Origin: Oscheius dolichura
Lineage: Eukaryota; Nematoda; Chromadorea; Rhabditida; Rhabditidae
Direction: 5' to 3'
NCBI GenBank assembly: GCA_932521035.1
Contig: OW051497.1
Span: 5,146,001 to 5,210,000, forward strand
DNA: 64,000 bases
The notes beneath the pieces were generated by a model that made no database searches, had not been told where the DNA came from, and saw only the letters and a program-made list of their open reading frames with translations. Made by a program: the position numbers and the translations under genes. The stretch's first letter is position 1. Each line of letters begins with the position of its first letter. Shown piece after piece: positions 27,219 through 39,805 of the stretch.

Positions 27219-27946
27219 TTACCAGTCCTTCGCTATTTCAAGGGCCCACTTCCAGGTTAGCCAGTCATTTCCATCGTCGTCCGTGAGCTTAGACTTGATC
27301 TTGTACGTTGCGCGGTGAAGCATCCCTTAATTCGAAGCGAATGAAAGATAATCTCTAATCCATACCGGAAGGGGCTTCCTCCACAGGAGAAACATACGTC
27401 TGGATCTCGGCCTTTGGAGCATATGAGCCGACCATTAGGGTCTCGCTGGCCACCTGAGCTCCCATTCTATAGACCTTATGGACATATCTAAGAAATCATT
27501 GTGGTTATCATTTCTCTCACTTCAATCCAGTCACAATCTCCCGTTGGACAAAAAATTCAAATTTGAGGCGATATTGCGTGCCCTCTTTCAATTTGAAGGT
27601 CTCGGAGTGAAGGTTATCTGATCAACTCGCGATATCTCCAAATATCATAAATCATACCGGAGTTGCTTAGATCCATGACCATATCTGGGCGGCCGGCGAC
27701 GGCCAGAGCGATGTTCTTGAGGATGACTATCTTGGGGTTGTGGGGTTCCAAGATGACTTGAGTAGGAGCAGCACCGAGAAGAGTCGCCTTGTATTTCTCG
27801 AGACTCTCATCATGCTATAGACATTAATATTTAGCAGTGTCTTAACCATTTACCTTGTCCTGATTCAATATGTCGTCGACTGATTTATAGCTGGGCGGAA
27901 TGTAGTTGGCGTTGGGCACCTCGTCAGACTTGTTATCTTCTTCCAT
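27219..27946 (-). CDS. rhi-1: Rho GDP-dissociation inhibitor
   Basis: Cytosolic protein that binds prenylated Rho/Rac/Cdc42 GTPases and keeps them GDP-bound and off membranes. Five exons (27854-27946, 27658-27814, 27521-27617, 27366-27487, 27219-27325) give 191 residues, close to the 200 usual for the family. The N-terminal regulatory arm has YIPPSYKSVDDIL. The immunoglobulin-like domain shows LKEGTQYRLKFEFFVQREIV, MVGSYAPKAE, PVEEAPSGML and KSKLTDDD, all family hallmarks, and ends in EIAKDW. The ATG lies right after TTTCAAAG, a possible trans-splice acceptor. Confidence 0.95.
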
Positions 27947-29398
27947 CTTTGAAACTGGTAAATTCAAAATAAAAAGGGCAGAAATGGCAAAGAAAACGAG
28001 TAGAATGAAATACGTTGATTAGAAAGGAATGCTTCGTGGGAGAGAGATCTGTGGAGAGTGGGGGCAACAACACGTCTGTGCAATACCATCCCACGGCACC
28101 CGTCAATAACCAATTTCCGTCTGATTTCAAACAGGAAGCTAAGGAACTTGCCAACAGTGTGCACGAGTTTTTGAACCTTTCAACCGTTGAATAAACCCTT
28201 TCCCCGCATAAACAAACAAAACGGAAAAGAAGGCAGTGTCGCAAAGGTCATGATAATCGGAATTCCGTTTCATTACGAAAGGCGATACCGCGGGGTTCGG
28301 TCAGATTGAAAATATTGGGCAGAATATAACCGAAATGGCGCGCGACAACGGACGACATGTATGGTAATGAAGCAAGCCGCTTTGGCAGGTCCACATTTAT
28401 TCAGCAACGTGGGCAAAGTGGCTTCCTCAAGGAAAGGGGAAGGATTTCACCTTGTGGCGGAAGGGATTGCTGGGGAATGAATGATGGTGCCGAAGGCAAC
28501 CTGAATGATGTGGCCGCTGGCATTTGCATGCACCGACAGGTCCAGTATACAATCAATGACGACTGTACGAAGTAATCAGCAGAAGATAATATCCCCCAAA
28601 AGGAGTGACTCAGTTATCAGGCGAAGTTGGAGCTGATATGAGGTACTTGGTGGAGAGCCACTCTGCATGACAATCGATGTTTGTAGTTCAAACAAAGAGT
28701 GACAACAGCAACGACAATAAGCTACTGAGCACATCCAACGTCACCCTTACCGACACATCTTCAAATATCCTGCTTATCTGAGCCGAATCTCGAGGAAAAA
28801 CGCAAACAATGGATGGTCTTTAGTCTGGCTGCTAGTGAAAACGGATAGTGGGCAGGTAGGAGAGCATGAGAAGGGTCAGAAGTATTGTGGGGCAATTAAA
28901 TCTTAGAGGTCTGTGACTGCAGAGGTCTAAATTGGGGCGCATGGTTGTGTGCTGAGTCATCTCCGCCGGTTGGGTCCTAGCGAATAATTGATTGATGCAG
29001 ACACAAACAGTGGCCGATAGACTTAACAGGCCGTCGTTGTTTGGCCTTGCCTTGCGATGCCTTCTTTTTATCTAATCCAAAAAGGGAAACTTTGAAAGCG
29101 AATGACCGGCTATCAGTGTCGTGACAGGGTGATCAACACAAACAAAGTGCATTTCTGTTGAGAAGGGCTCTTCCTCGTTTCGTTTCGGCTCAAATGACCC
29201 CCAATTACCAATGTTCTTCCCAAATTCAACTGATTTATCTCGCGGCTTTCCTAATGGAACCGCGCCGCAAAGCCAAGCGCGAATCGAAAATGCGCTCCAC
29301 AGACACTTCTCATGACAACAATCCGGTGTGTTTACAAATCGTCTTTCGCCTCTTTTTCCCGCTCTTCGGATAAACTAGGACTTTCAGGAAGATGAACA
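27947..29398. other. Divergent promoter region between rhi-1 and the DGK gene
   Basis: About 1.45 kb between divergent start codons. The short frames at 27933-28244, 28357-28575 and 29158-29373 have no recognisable product. I see no repeat or RNA gene. Confidence 0.5.
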
Positions 29399-31481
29399 AT
29401 GGATCGAACCGGTGAAATATTAGCAGCTATCTCTCTCGTCTGTGGATTAACTCTTCTAGCATTTTTAGCCAGGAAATTCTTTGAAAGAAAGCGAAAAGCC
29501 CTCAATGATTCTGCTTCTGCAAAGAGTAGGTTGCTTTCTCTTACTTTTAGTTGTTTAATTTTGAGGTGGGCATTATTGGACTCCGGTAGAGTTAGTTGAA
29601 CATGGATTCTTCTGTACATGTTGTAAGCAAAACCTCACGACTGGATATGAATGTGATTTTTGTACGCTCAAAGTCGATACGGTACGCTTGTCGCTTTCGA
29701 AATAAAGTGCTTTAGGTGAACTGCGCTCGTCAAATATCAATCAAAATGCCTTGCAAAGTTATTCACGCCAAAAACCAAACAGATAACAGGATGCGTCATC
29801 ACTGGGTGAGAATTTTTGAGGTATGGATGGAAATTGCTTATATTCTAGGTGCCTGGAAATATAGAAGAAGAGAAATTTTGTATGCTGTGTGATGAGCTAT
29901 GTGGAGGAGGTGTCGGATTGCAAGACTTTCGTTGCTCTTGGTATGAATAAAATTTCCTATTTTCTAAGATTTTAGGTGTGTCCAAGTCGTACATTCGAAA
30001 TGTAAGGCATCAATCGCCGATGAGTGTGATTTCGGGCCATTAAAAAGATTCATCATTCCGCCATTTTCTGTGACCACGCGAAAATCCGTGAATCGCAATC
30101 AACGACATGTGAGAAAATTGAAATAATTACGAGAAAGAGAACAATTCAGCCGGTGGTGGATACACTGAAGGCACCAGAAAACGTGCTATGGCAGCCAATA
30201 ATTGCTGTCGTTAATCCTAAAAGTGGTTCGGGTGCCGGAAAAGGAGTCTTGAGAAAACTTCGGTCGCATCTTCACCCTGTTCAGGTATTTTCCTGTTTAA
30301 TCGCACCCAATCGGTCAGGTCATCGACATCACAAAATCCCACCTGCGGTCGTCTCTGGCATGGCTTGACGCACAGAATGAGGTTAGTTTTTCTAATGAAC
30401 TTCTATTATTCGTGTTACTTCTTTAGCTGAAAGTAAGAATGGTCATTGCTGGTGGCGACGGTACAATCTCTTCGGTCTTAGACGAAATTGACAAACTTGT
30501 GAATCCATTTCCAGTATGTTTCTATTCAATCTTTGGTTGGGAAAGCATTTTTTCAGGTTTCTGTTTTACCATTAGGTACCGGTAATGACCTGTCGAGAGG
30601 GTTGAATTGGGGAAGTGAAAGCGATGGCCACCCGAACGTCGTCAACCTATTTGAAGAAATATTTGATGCGAAGCCTCTGGAGATGGATAGGTGGACAGTT
30701 CAAATTGACCACAAGAAGAAGGTGAGTGTATCCACAACAATTCAGTCACCGTTGTATTCAGCTTGGGGTCAGATTCTTCAACAAAACTCTGTCTATGACA
30801 AACTACCTCTCAATAGGAGTCGATGCCTGTGTCACCCTTGGGATGCAGACCACCCGAAGTTCCATTCCTCGAGCGTTGAGTAGCAGGTACCCTTTCCCTT
30901 ATACAGATGCTATTCCCTCTTTAGAGTACTGAACAAGTTCCTCTTCTTTACCTACGGAACAAAGGATGTTTTCGAAAGAGCCTGCAAGGGATTGAACACG
31001 AAGATTGAACTATATCTTGATGACAAACCCGAGCCAGAACCATTGCCTGATATAGAAGGACTAGTCTTCCTCAATATTCCTTGTTGGGGAGCAGGTGTCA
31101 AGGTACGATTTTTATTAGATCTTCAAGTTTACAATTTTAGCCATGGGAATCAGCTCCAGACCATATGAAACAGTCCCTGAACGACGGCAAATTTGAAGTG
31201 TTTGCGGTTACTTCTTCTTTTCATATTGCTCAACTGCAGGTAGCATTTTGATTTTTTTCGTTTGAACTAATCTTTTGGTTCAGGTCGGACTTTCCACCCC
31301 AATACATATTGCTCAAGCAAGGAAGGCGGTGTTAAAGGTTGTGCAAGGGCATCTGCCGATGCAAAGTGATGGCGAAGCTTGGCTCCAATCTCCAGCTGCC
31401 ATAACAATAACACACAAAGGCGTGAGCCAAATGTTAGAGAAAGTGCTGAAATTCCCAACCGGTCGTGCTGGGTTCTTTTAA
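29399..31481 (+). CDS. Diacylglycerol kinase, epsilon type
   Basis: Phosphorylates diacylglycerol to phosphatidic acid. Thirteen exons give about 535 residues: 29399-29525, 29566-29681, 29716-29805, 29849-29940, 29976-30108, 30150-30284, 30319-30381, 30427-30513, 30557-30721, 30762-30886, 30925-31102, 31141-31239, 31284-31481. An N-terminal membrane helix (LAAISLVCGLTLLAFLARKF) is followed by two C1 domains (starting HYWTP and HHWVPGN, with paired CxxC motifs). The catalytic domain follows (AVVNPKSGSGAGKG, then IAGGDGTISSVLDE near residue 262, LPLGTGNDLSRGL), then the accessory domain (NYLSIGVDACV, IPCWGAGVKPWE). The hydrophobic N-terminus, the two C1 domains and the lack of EF-hands, PH or SAM domains indicate the epsilon class. 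The acceptor of the second exon is an unusual TTTTGAG. Confidence 0.95.
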
Positions 31482-33725
31482 CCGGGCCTCTGTACATTGC
31501 TGTTATGTTTGTTTTTATCTCCCTCACCTCCCCCGCTGCTTTGATATTGTAGATCTCAGGGTTACAGTTCGGACCGGCCGATGCAGCTTCAATAATCTCG
31601 TGTGATATCCAAACATTCATATCTTCATATCTTTCCAAGCCAACCAGTGTTTCTTCCTCCTTCCACATGCTAGTGTCATTCAAAGATCCTATTATCTTTT
31701 TGTGATAAATCTGTGCACCTTCGTCGGTTCGCTCTCCCTCTGTCGGCATTAGGCACTCGCTGTGGAGGAAACCCTTCCGTTGCCGGCTACTAATTTCCTC
31801 CGGAAGGTGTTACCCACGCAGAATTTCCTTTGTTAGGGACTGCTGGAATGGCATTTAATGATATCATTCGGCAATAATTAGAAACTACTGGAATGAAGGA
31901 GCTGGGCCTGTGTGTCTACTTTGAACTGTGCCAACGTGTCCAAAATCCAAAAGTAAATAGCAGCGCAAGACATTGAAGAACTACTTGGACAAACTTTTTC
32001 AGTGGTTGTCGCTGAAAGTTGATAAATTGCTGTGGAAAGCATATGCCGCATCTCGACACCAATTCCACATGGACACTCAGATCGGTAGTAACAAAGGATG
32101 TTAAGGAGCTTCTGGTTAGGATGCCCCGAGTACTGAAAGAACTTCGACAAGAGTAAAAGGCGTCTATTGGTGGAGTGGAAAGACCGCCATCTTCTGAACG
32201 TTCGTCCAAATAAGTTTCACCTGACTGGAGAGGAATGCTCCCACACTTCTCCTTTGCCACTCTGCACTTTTCGGCAAACTCGGCCGGAATAGCTCATTTG
32301 GCCTTATGTCTGTTGAATTTTTGCGGGGCAAGTCATTGCATTTCACTCTAATGGACGTGTCTGTTTGATTTCATGCAATATCTCCTTGCACTCTCCATAT
32401 GTCCGGGCTCCCTGATGGGACAGCCATCCTCCGTCTCTATGAAGACACAGCTGCTATGAAGGGTTTGTTCCAATATGTCATGACTTCTTTTGTTTTCCCC
32501 CTGGGCATATCAGTGACCACAGAACGTCGTACGCCTTCATTAACAGCAATTTCGAGGGCAATGTGGGGAGAAGCATCGCCTGCTCGTAAAACGTGATGAC
32601 TGGTTTGGGCATTTCAGTACAACGCCTCGTTCACAAGATCCCCCAACCGGCTGATGCATTTTGTGGATGACACGTTCCTGTGGAACATCTCATTGTCTAT
32701 TCATGCGCAGCTCAAAACAAAACCAAAGGGAATAATGCCGTCAGGGGCCCATCTGCTCCTTACGAGGACAATCAATATTCGCTCTTCCTATCCCGTTAAA
32801 GAGAACCCCATTTGACATCGTTTGCAGCGACTTCTACTTCCTTACTCATTACCCCACGCACCGAACTCTGCTTGGTGTTGCACTATACCCCTTCTTTTTG
32901 ATAGTCTTCTGAGAGAAAGCCCGTACACAAGCTTGAGCTCCTCCCGTCTGTAGAGGTATACTTACTTCCCCTCATTACAAAAATTACCTCCATACCGACC
33001 ATATTATTTTTCTTCGGAGTAAAGCTCTGACTTACTGTAGCTAGACAAAGCACGACACTATTAATTCCGGCTGACCAATTGTCTTCCATCCGAGTCGCAT
33101 TGTTCGCGCAACTTTATTAATTATTCACAAAACGCATACGAGGCACTCCAGAATTACAAATCAGCTGGCAATTTGTTCGTCGATTATGATAAAGCATATT
33201 TGATGGCCAGCAACGTATGCCTTCACATAGAGGTCTGGTAATTTGAGAATCGGGATTAGTATGCCCAGTGGTGGAGCATTCTACCGATGGGGAGCTCTTG
33301 TCCCTACGGAGTCTTTTCAGTTTGCTCAGTCTTCTTCCCTTTCCAACAGTATTGTGCTAGCAAGAAGTAAATGGCCCCAATTCCCAAAACAGCGTAAAAT
33401 GTGGGTGGAGTTTCAGAATCGATGAGTGGTCATGTAGCTCGCAGAGCCCGAATGGACGCGCTAATGTCAACCAGTGCTCAAGCAACACCTAGGAGCACAA
33501 GCTGGTCTAGGACCAAAACACCAGGAAGCGTCTCGGAAAGGACTACTATTCGAAGTGTGGTCCGTTTTATCCAATAAACACGTATTGTGATGTGAAAGTG
33601 AATGTGGTGGTCAGCCGCTTCCTTGATTGGCTTTTCGGTGTTGACACGGGGGCCCCTTGCCGTCTCAAAATTATGCATAGTCTAAAGTGAATTTCTGAAA
33701 AACTTACCCTTTCCTACCGAACAAC
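31482..33725. other. Unassigned 2.2 kb block
   Basis: Several minus-strand frames here (31500-31749, 31880-32340, 32450-32640) read like protein in short stretches, for example GDASPHIALEIAVNEGV. They are broken by stops and do not join into a gene by plausible splicing. A decayed gene or transposon remnant is possible but not shown. The 3' UTR of the DGK gene and the promoter of the 33726 gene also lie here. Confidence 0.4.
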
Positions 33726-34619
33726 ATGAACGTGAGAGTAAGATACGCTCTTTTGGCAGCAGCCGGTTTGAATTCAGCGCTAATTATCGCAACGAGAACA
33801 GGGTCGATGCGCTATTGGGAAAGCAGCATTCACACCTCTATGGGCACACAGGTAGCCGCATATTAATATTTTCCGCCGTATGGATCTATCCTTTTAGAGT
33901 GTCTCACGGGTAAAGCCCAAGGACGATACCAAGGAAAAGGAACAACAGGAAGCAGCCAGGGCAGCCTTCGAGGAATGGCTCAAAAGGAAGTGTAAGGAGC
34001 CCCGAGGTCCGAGAGCTTCACCATCCAGGTTAGCATCCTTTTTTTCACATTCTTGTTAGCGCTTAAAATACTTCTGTGTCATTAACGGCGAGTTTACTTT
34101 GATCGATATTTTCTGTTTTCAAATTCCTCGAACCCAATTTCTCCCTCGTATCCCTCACAACCTCGTGGTCACATGGTGTGTTGACTGTAATCACACTTTT
34201 GCCACAAACAGAAAATTTGAGGTCGATCCCGTAAGGTACAAGTTGTGAAAAACACAGTGAGGATAGAGAACGAGAAAAAAATATATAAATTGGTCCCTAT
34301 CTAAGTGTGTGAGTAGGCAATAAACGTCAAGCGCAGAGAATGATTTCTTTCCCAAATTTAAACGTCTCTGAAATTATTTTGGTTATGGCAATTTGTATTT
34401 ATTAAAGGACAAAATAATATTATTCCACTCACAATTTTATAGCCTTCCGTGCGAAAGCGCTTATTCAGCAGAAAAAGGAATAATGGCCTTGTTTACAGGG
34501 AACAGATCTCGAAGCATTTGAAGGAGGATCTCAAGTACCGCATCTACAACACATGGCATAACAATCCGAAATTTCAAAAAAGACAAACGACCGAGACGAA
34601 TGGAGATGCGACATGGTGA
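33726..34619 (+). CDS. Small uncharacterised protein, possibly mitochondrial
   Basis: Three exons (33726-33851, 33898-34028, 34499-34619) encode 125 residues in one consistent frame. The first 25 residues are basic then hydrophobic (MNVRVRYALLAAAGLNSALI), which could be a membrane anchor or a mitochondrial presequence. The rest is highly charged and helical: a Lys/Glu-rich stretch (KDDTKEKEQQEAARAAF), a Pro/Arg hinge, and an end with LKYRIYNTWHNNPKFQKRQ. I do not recognise the family. The 470-base second intron is long for this genome and carries no marked repeat. Confidence 0.65.
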
Positions 34620-35257
34620 CCCTTTCACTTACAAATGATCTCACCTAAGTCATAAAATCAGTTCAATACGTGATTACTTATGCTAGGTACCGTTCTATGT
34701 CATTTTCTGTGCTTATTCCATGATATTCAGCTTTATTCACAAATGTGCCATTGATTCCATGCCAGAGTGAATGAATAATTAGCTCTGCTTAACGTATCTT
34801 CTGTTGTTTTTAAGACGAGGGTCTTCAAACATATTTTCCACTGGGATCTGTTTTCATTGTTTTGGAACACCTGGCTTGGGCGCTTCCGCGCTTGTCATTA
34901 ACGAGTTAAGCCTATTGCCCCCTTGCCGAATGGTGCCTTGCCATCAGGACATCTCTTTTTTTTGTTTTTGTTATTGTTTACTATTTTTTCAGCCGAAGGT
35001 GAAAGGGCGGAGTCCCACCACGTGAAACCGCGCGCGAGTGGAAAGCGAGGCGGCCCTGGACTGCTGCCAGCCGTTTGTGTGTGTCCCACTGTCAGCTGAT
35101 TTTGAGAAGGAGCCAAGTATTCGAATAGCGACATACGCGAGCTGATGACTGCGTATGGCCATCACTACAAAATAGGTTGCCAATTTCTTGTTGGACTCTT
35201 GTTAGGATCTTCTAATTGCTACCCATTGCGATAGCCCCTACCGCTGTTTTCAATATC
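34620..35257. other. Intergenic region upstream of unk-1
   Basis: Should contain the unk-1 promoter. There is a CACGTG E-box near 35018 in a locally GC-rich stretch (about 34990-35090). No coding frame is convincing. Confidence 0.45.
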
Positions 35258-38200
35258 ATGAATGCTGATAATCGCGGCAGCGTGGAACGTCTGCAAGAGA
35301 AGCCACAACACTTACAGTGAGTTATTCTCTATCTTTGGGAATTATTCAATGCCCATTCGCACAGCGAACGGAGCCTTTCCCTCAAAAATTGACCGCAACC
35401 AGTCACCAATACAGTCAAAACAGCCTGGTCAGCCGCTTTTCTGCAACTATTTTGGCTTGTTGTTACTGCCTTAACTGAAACGGTCACGAGAACCGCCTTT
35501 TGCATCCTGGTTTCCAAAATAGATCTTCCGCAAAGAACCAGTTTTGTTCTACAAGTGTGCAGCTAAACTTCCTTTATCTAAACCATGTCAAGTTGCATAT
35601 TCTGGCATTCTGCTCTCTTCGTTTGAATGCTTGCAAAGTTTCGCAAGTCGAAAACATCCTGTTAGCCTCTTGTATGACAAAATGGCGAGCTTTCGCACCT
35701 TTCGATTGCCTCCATTGATGGGAAAGCCACGTCCTTTCATCTCTATAATCACTTTATGTCGTTAACCATGGTTCACGAAGAAAATCATAAATAGTGAGCG
35801 TTTTTCTTTATTATCCTCTATTCAATAGGGATAAAAACCAATTTAATCAGAGAGTAAAGATCCTTCCTAAGTGATGCTCGTAAGCAGTGGGTTGTTTTCT
35901 TCTAAACCAAACACTCAACACTGATCTTTCGCTTCGCGTTTTTGAAGGCCTGGCTCCTGCAAAAGTGCTGAATCGATTTTGGCGATAAAACCGACCTTCC
36001 GCCGTAAACAACCAGTACGCACGAAATTACAGTGTACTGATCTGACCCCCACATAGCCTGTTACTGTGTACATCGTGTCAAATCTATTTGTGAGAGCTCT
36101 TGTTGATCTTGCCATGGCCGCATCATCACGTGGCCCCCGGGCATTGATGTGTTCTTCCACAAAAGCACGCGTCGGAGTTGTAAACACCCATTGCATGTGA
36201 CTTCATTGAGCCTAGGCCTTAAGGTCAGCAGTTGAGCATAAAAAAGTTGGCATGACGGCAATTAGAGTCAGTGACATGGATAATGCTGTTTGATCCGGCG
36301 AGTAATAATAGTCCGAAAGGGAATGAAAACATTATGAGGGCACGGGGGGATAGTTCACGTCACCCAGTTCTATTTTCAGTTATCTCAATGACTTTCGTGT
36401 AGAAGCTTGCCCACTTTTCAAGCAACACCAGTGCCAACAACACCGTCCTTATACCTGTTTCAATTGGCACTTTGCCAACCAAAGGCGACGACGGTATGAT
36501 TAACTCGTACAATAAGACGTAAACAAGCTGCAGACCGGTGCGTAAACCAGATGGTTCATTTAATTATTCACCTGATATTTATTGTGACAAGTACGATGAA
36601 AACACGGGAATATGCCCAGATGGCGACGAGTAAGTGATCCCTTTTTGATGAGATAATCTCTCCTAGCTGCGTGTATCTGCACCGAGTATCTGGGGATGTC
36701 GAGAGGAAATACCATCTGAGATATTATAAGACTGCACAATGTGTACATTCGACGGATACTCGTGGACAGTGTGTGAAGGTTTGATGTTACCTTCCACTCC
36801 TGACTTGGGGTTCAGAACGGAGCACATTGCGCCTTCGCCCATTCGGCTGCTGATCTCAGATTACCCCAAGTGACATCTTTCGTTTAACATGCTCATTTTC
36901 GATTCAGTTTGACCAACACGAGGCCGGGTTTGCAACATCGCTTGAAGGAGAGGGCAGAGATCGAACGAGCTTTGTGATTGAGGATCAGTCATGGCACAGT
37001 GAGTAGCTTTGTTTTCATCCGAGCGCGTCCTCCTCTGAGGACAAATGTTTTGTGTGAGCTGATCGGGAGCCCATAAATCACGAGGCCTAGCGCTAAAAAA
37101 CAGCTTTTCCAACTTACAAGAGCACCTTTTCAGCTTAGGCTGGACTCGTGAGGGGACACCTAGTCCATTCGAAAGGCCATCGAAAACTGTCCCAGAAACC
37201 GCGTTCTGTTTTCCATAAATGACCGGTGTGACAGTGTGGCACGACAATTGAGTTTTACATGTTAAATTTGTCAAAACCGGTTTTGGCTGCTGCATACTGC
37301 AGATTGGGTTGGTTCTTGACAAGCATGAAATGGTAGACCATAAATAGCGCAACAAACTCGTATTAGGTGTTAGTTGGTAAGGTTCATCCTATCAAAACCG
37401 TTTTTCCCATAAAAGCAAAGAGGCAAAAGGCTATTGCTCCAACGGAGACTCGAACCCAGCCAGAAAAAAAGCAAAACTATCACAAGCAAGTGCATTATCC
37501 ACTCGGTACCGCTCCACATTTTCTAGACCGCAATCTGCAGTATGCAACAGCCAAAACCGGTTTTGACAAATTTAACATGTAAAACTCAATTGTCGTGCCA
37601 CACTGTCACACCGGTCATTTATGGAAAACAGAACGCGGTTTCTGGGACAGTTTTCGATGGCCTTTCGAATGGACTAGGTGTCCCCTCACGAGTCCAGCCT
37701 AAGCTGAAAAGGTTCCCTTGTTAGCTGCAAAGAAAAGCGAAAAATAGCACACGGATTATGCAACATTTTAATAGCTGTAGTTGGTTAGGCTTATCAGGTG
37801 AGCTATAGATAACAGATCTTTGCAAGAAGGACAGTCTCAAGGCAGTAATAGAGATTCCAGACCACGTACTCTCGTGTTACAAGACCGAACAGTGCCGAAA
37901 ACCCGCTAGGCTTTGTAGACAAGGATATGCATGTCCTTTTTATCACAATAGTAAAGATAGAAGAAGACCGCCAGCCCTCTTCAAGTATAGGTAGACTCCT
38001 TGGTCCAAAAGATAGTAAAGAGATTTTAAGAAGTACTCCCTGTCCCGCTGCAAAAACTGTTGACGAATGGCTAGACCCCGAACTGTGCGAGGCTGGTGAC
38101 AACTGTCAATATTGTCACACAAGAACGGAACAACAATTTCATCCGGAGATCTACAAAAGCACCAAATGTAATGACATGCTTGAGGTAAACATTGTGACAA

Positions 38201-39805
38201 GCGGTGTATAAGGATTTATAGCATGGCTACTGTCCTCGGGCGGTATTCTGTGCCTTTGCCCATCACGATACGGAACTTCATGTACAGAGAACACCATATA
38301 TCTCTAGCGCCCAGCCTAGCCCTAATGAACAGTGCAGTCCGAATGCTATTAGTAATGGAATTGAACATCATATATCGGACGACTCTTTACGATTTGGATC
38401 TCCGTCCACTAACGGCTCTACGCCAACTTATTCGGTAACACTTGTAAATGCAGTCCTATTCCTTACACAGGCTGTTTTGAAGCAGAGATCACATCCTGTC
38501 AAGCAGTATTCCACTAATTCTGAATTGTTATGTAGCAGTTATCCGAAAGCTCCTGGATTTGAGCGAGGACCATTATCAGTCAGTTTGTCTGAGTTCTTGA
38601 AAGATTCGGTTCATTATAGCCGAATAGAGCAGATAGTGCATTAGGTAGACTACGTACACATTCATTGAACATGGGTCATCTGGACATGAATACGAGGAAT
38701 GAGTTCACAGGTAGATTACCTAGGGGGCTACTGTAGTAGAGACCTTCAGGCTTTAATCCTGGAACATCTCTCCCGTCCCACTCTAGCTTATGCAGATCGG
38801 ATAGTGGATTTCACGCCGTTGCGGGTAGGTGTTTGCTTAAATTTGCATACTCATTGAACTTTTAAAGGAGATTCCCTTGCAGGGACATTAGAAGAACTGA
38901 GCCTGGACTTGGAACCCATTGCTGAGAACTCTCGTTTGAATGATTTGTTTGGGAGTCAGACATTATCCTATGGACAGCTGCAAAGTGGGATGCCCTTCGG
39001 AGTTTATGTATCCGTTTACAGTGACATCACCCGTCCGTATTCCCGGCGCTGACTCATTCCATACATCACCTATGACTTCATTCGGAGAGAATATTTTCAA
39101 CCAATCAAAACAACCCTTAGCCTCTCCACAGGGGAATTTTAACGGGTTTGAGCAATGCCCAACAGATCTGTATGACTTTGTCGATACCATGTCTATCCAG
39201 GGCGACAAAGAGATGGAGGACCTCCACAGGTCCATTGAGGCACGTTCTTCTCAGCACAAGGTTCCTAAAGCACCCCTCTAGTCCCCCTTTTCACCCTTAC
39301 TTTTTATAGATCGCCTCTTGGGAAGAGACAATGAAGCAGGCTAGACAGGCATGTGAGGCTTGGAGAGCAGATGCACAACATTATAAAATGAAAGCCGAAC
39401 AGTTAGAAATGGAAAGGAATAGGGCTATTTTCGAAAGAGATCAGGTGCTCTACCCACTATTTGATTTAGAATATGAATGTTCAGGTAGTCCAGCAATTGG
39501 AAGCCTTGAAAATGCATATTGCTAACAGTTTGAATATTTCTGGAGACTCTGCGCTAGGTATTAACGTCCCAGTGGCACCGTCTGCATCGACACCCGATAT
39601 ATCTGACCTCTTGAGCACAGCTACAAACACTTATCCGCCAGGAGCATCAGGATTTAACATGTTCGCGGTAGACCAGTGTCATAATCCCAGAGAAGGTCAA
39701 TATATTCAGCCAGATGTGGATCCGATGGCTCCGGGATGTGCCCGTTGTGGACGCGATCGCTCGCGATCTGAGGGCCGCAACGGCTGCCCCTTATGTTCTT
39801 CATAA
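35258..39805 (+). CDS. unk-1: Unkempt-family CCCH zinc-finger RNA-binding protein
   Basis: Unkempt proteins bind U/A-rich mRNAs through CCCH fingers and repress their translation. Fourteen exons give about 687 residues: 35258-35316, 36380-36493, 36534-36629, 36667-36778, 36816-36869, 37809-37990, 38031-38184, 38222-38434, 38471-38635, 38711-38828, 38883-38984, 39022-39260, 39310-39444, 39485-39805. The order matches Unkempt: EKPQHLHYLNDFRVEACPLF, HRPYTCFNWHFANQRRR, FNYSPDIYCDKYDENTG, RKYHLRYYKTAQC, CRQGYACPFYHNSKDRRR and CQYCHTRTEQQFHPEIY. A Ser-rich linker with KAPGFERG, a coiled coil (SWEETMKQARQACEAW) and a degenerate C-terminal RING (CARCGRDRS...GCPLCSS) follow. The donor at 38636 (GTGCAT) is weak and was chosen because the next in-frame codons reach TAG. 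The 939-base intron 36870-37808 holds a foldback element. Confidence 0.9.
37125..37712. mobile_element. Foldback element with 180-bp inverted arms
   Basis: The arms 37125-37304 and 37532-37712 are inverted copies; reading them against each other I find one clear mismatch (GGCTGCTGC versus GGCTGTTGC). The 227-base centre holds a tRNA-like sequence. The mirrored arms explain why the same open frame occurs on both strands here. No transposase is encoded, so this would be a non-autonomous element. Target-site duplications are not obvious. It lies in an unk-1 intron. Confidence 0.9.
37438..37517 (-). repeat. tRNA-derived sequence in the centre of the foldback element
   Basis: On the minus strand there is a B-box-like GGTTCGAGTCT (37446-37456) and a partial A box in GGTACCGAGTGG (37499-37510), spaced wider than in a standard tRNA. 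The T stem is imperfect. It looks like a decayed tRNA or SINE head carried by the foldback element. Confidence 0.5.

Noticed and set aside
31267-31749. 160-codon minus-strand frame overlapping the last DGK exon
   Set aside because: Half of it is antisense to a verified DGK exon; the rest matches nothing and lacks splice partners.
36861-37724. Matching frames on both strands (36861-37355 minus and 37542-37724 plus)
   Set aside because: They are the two inverted arms of the foldback element read in mirror image, not a duplicated gene.
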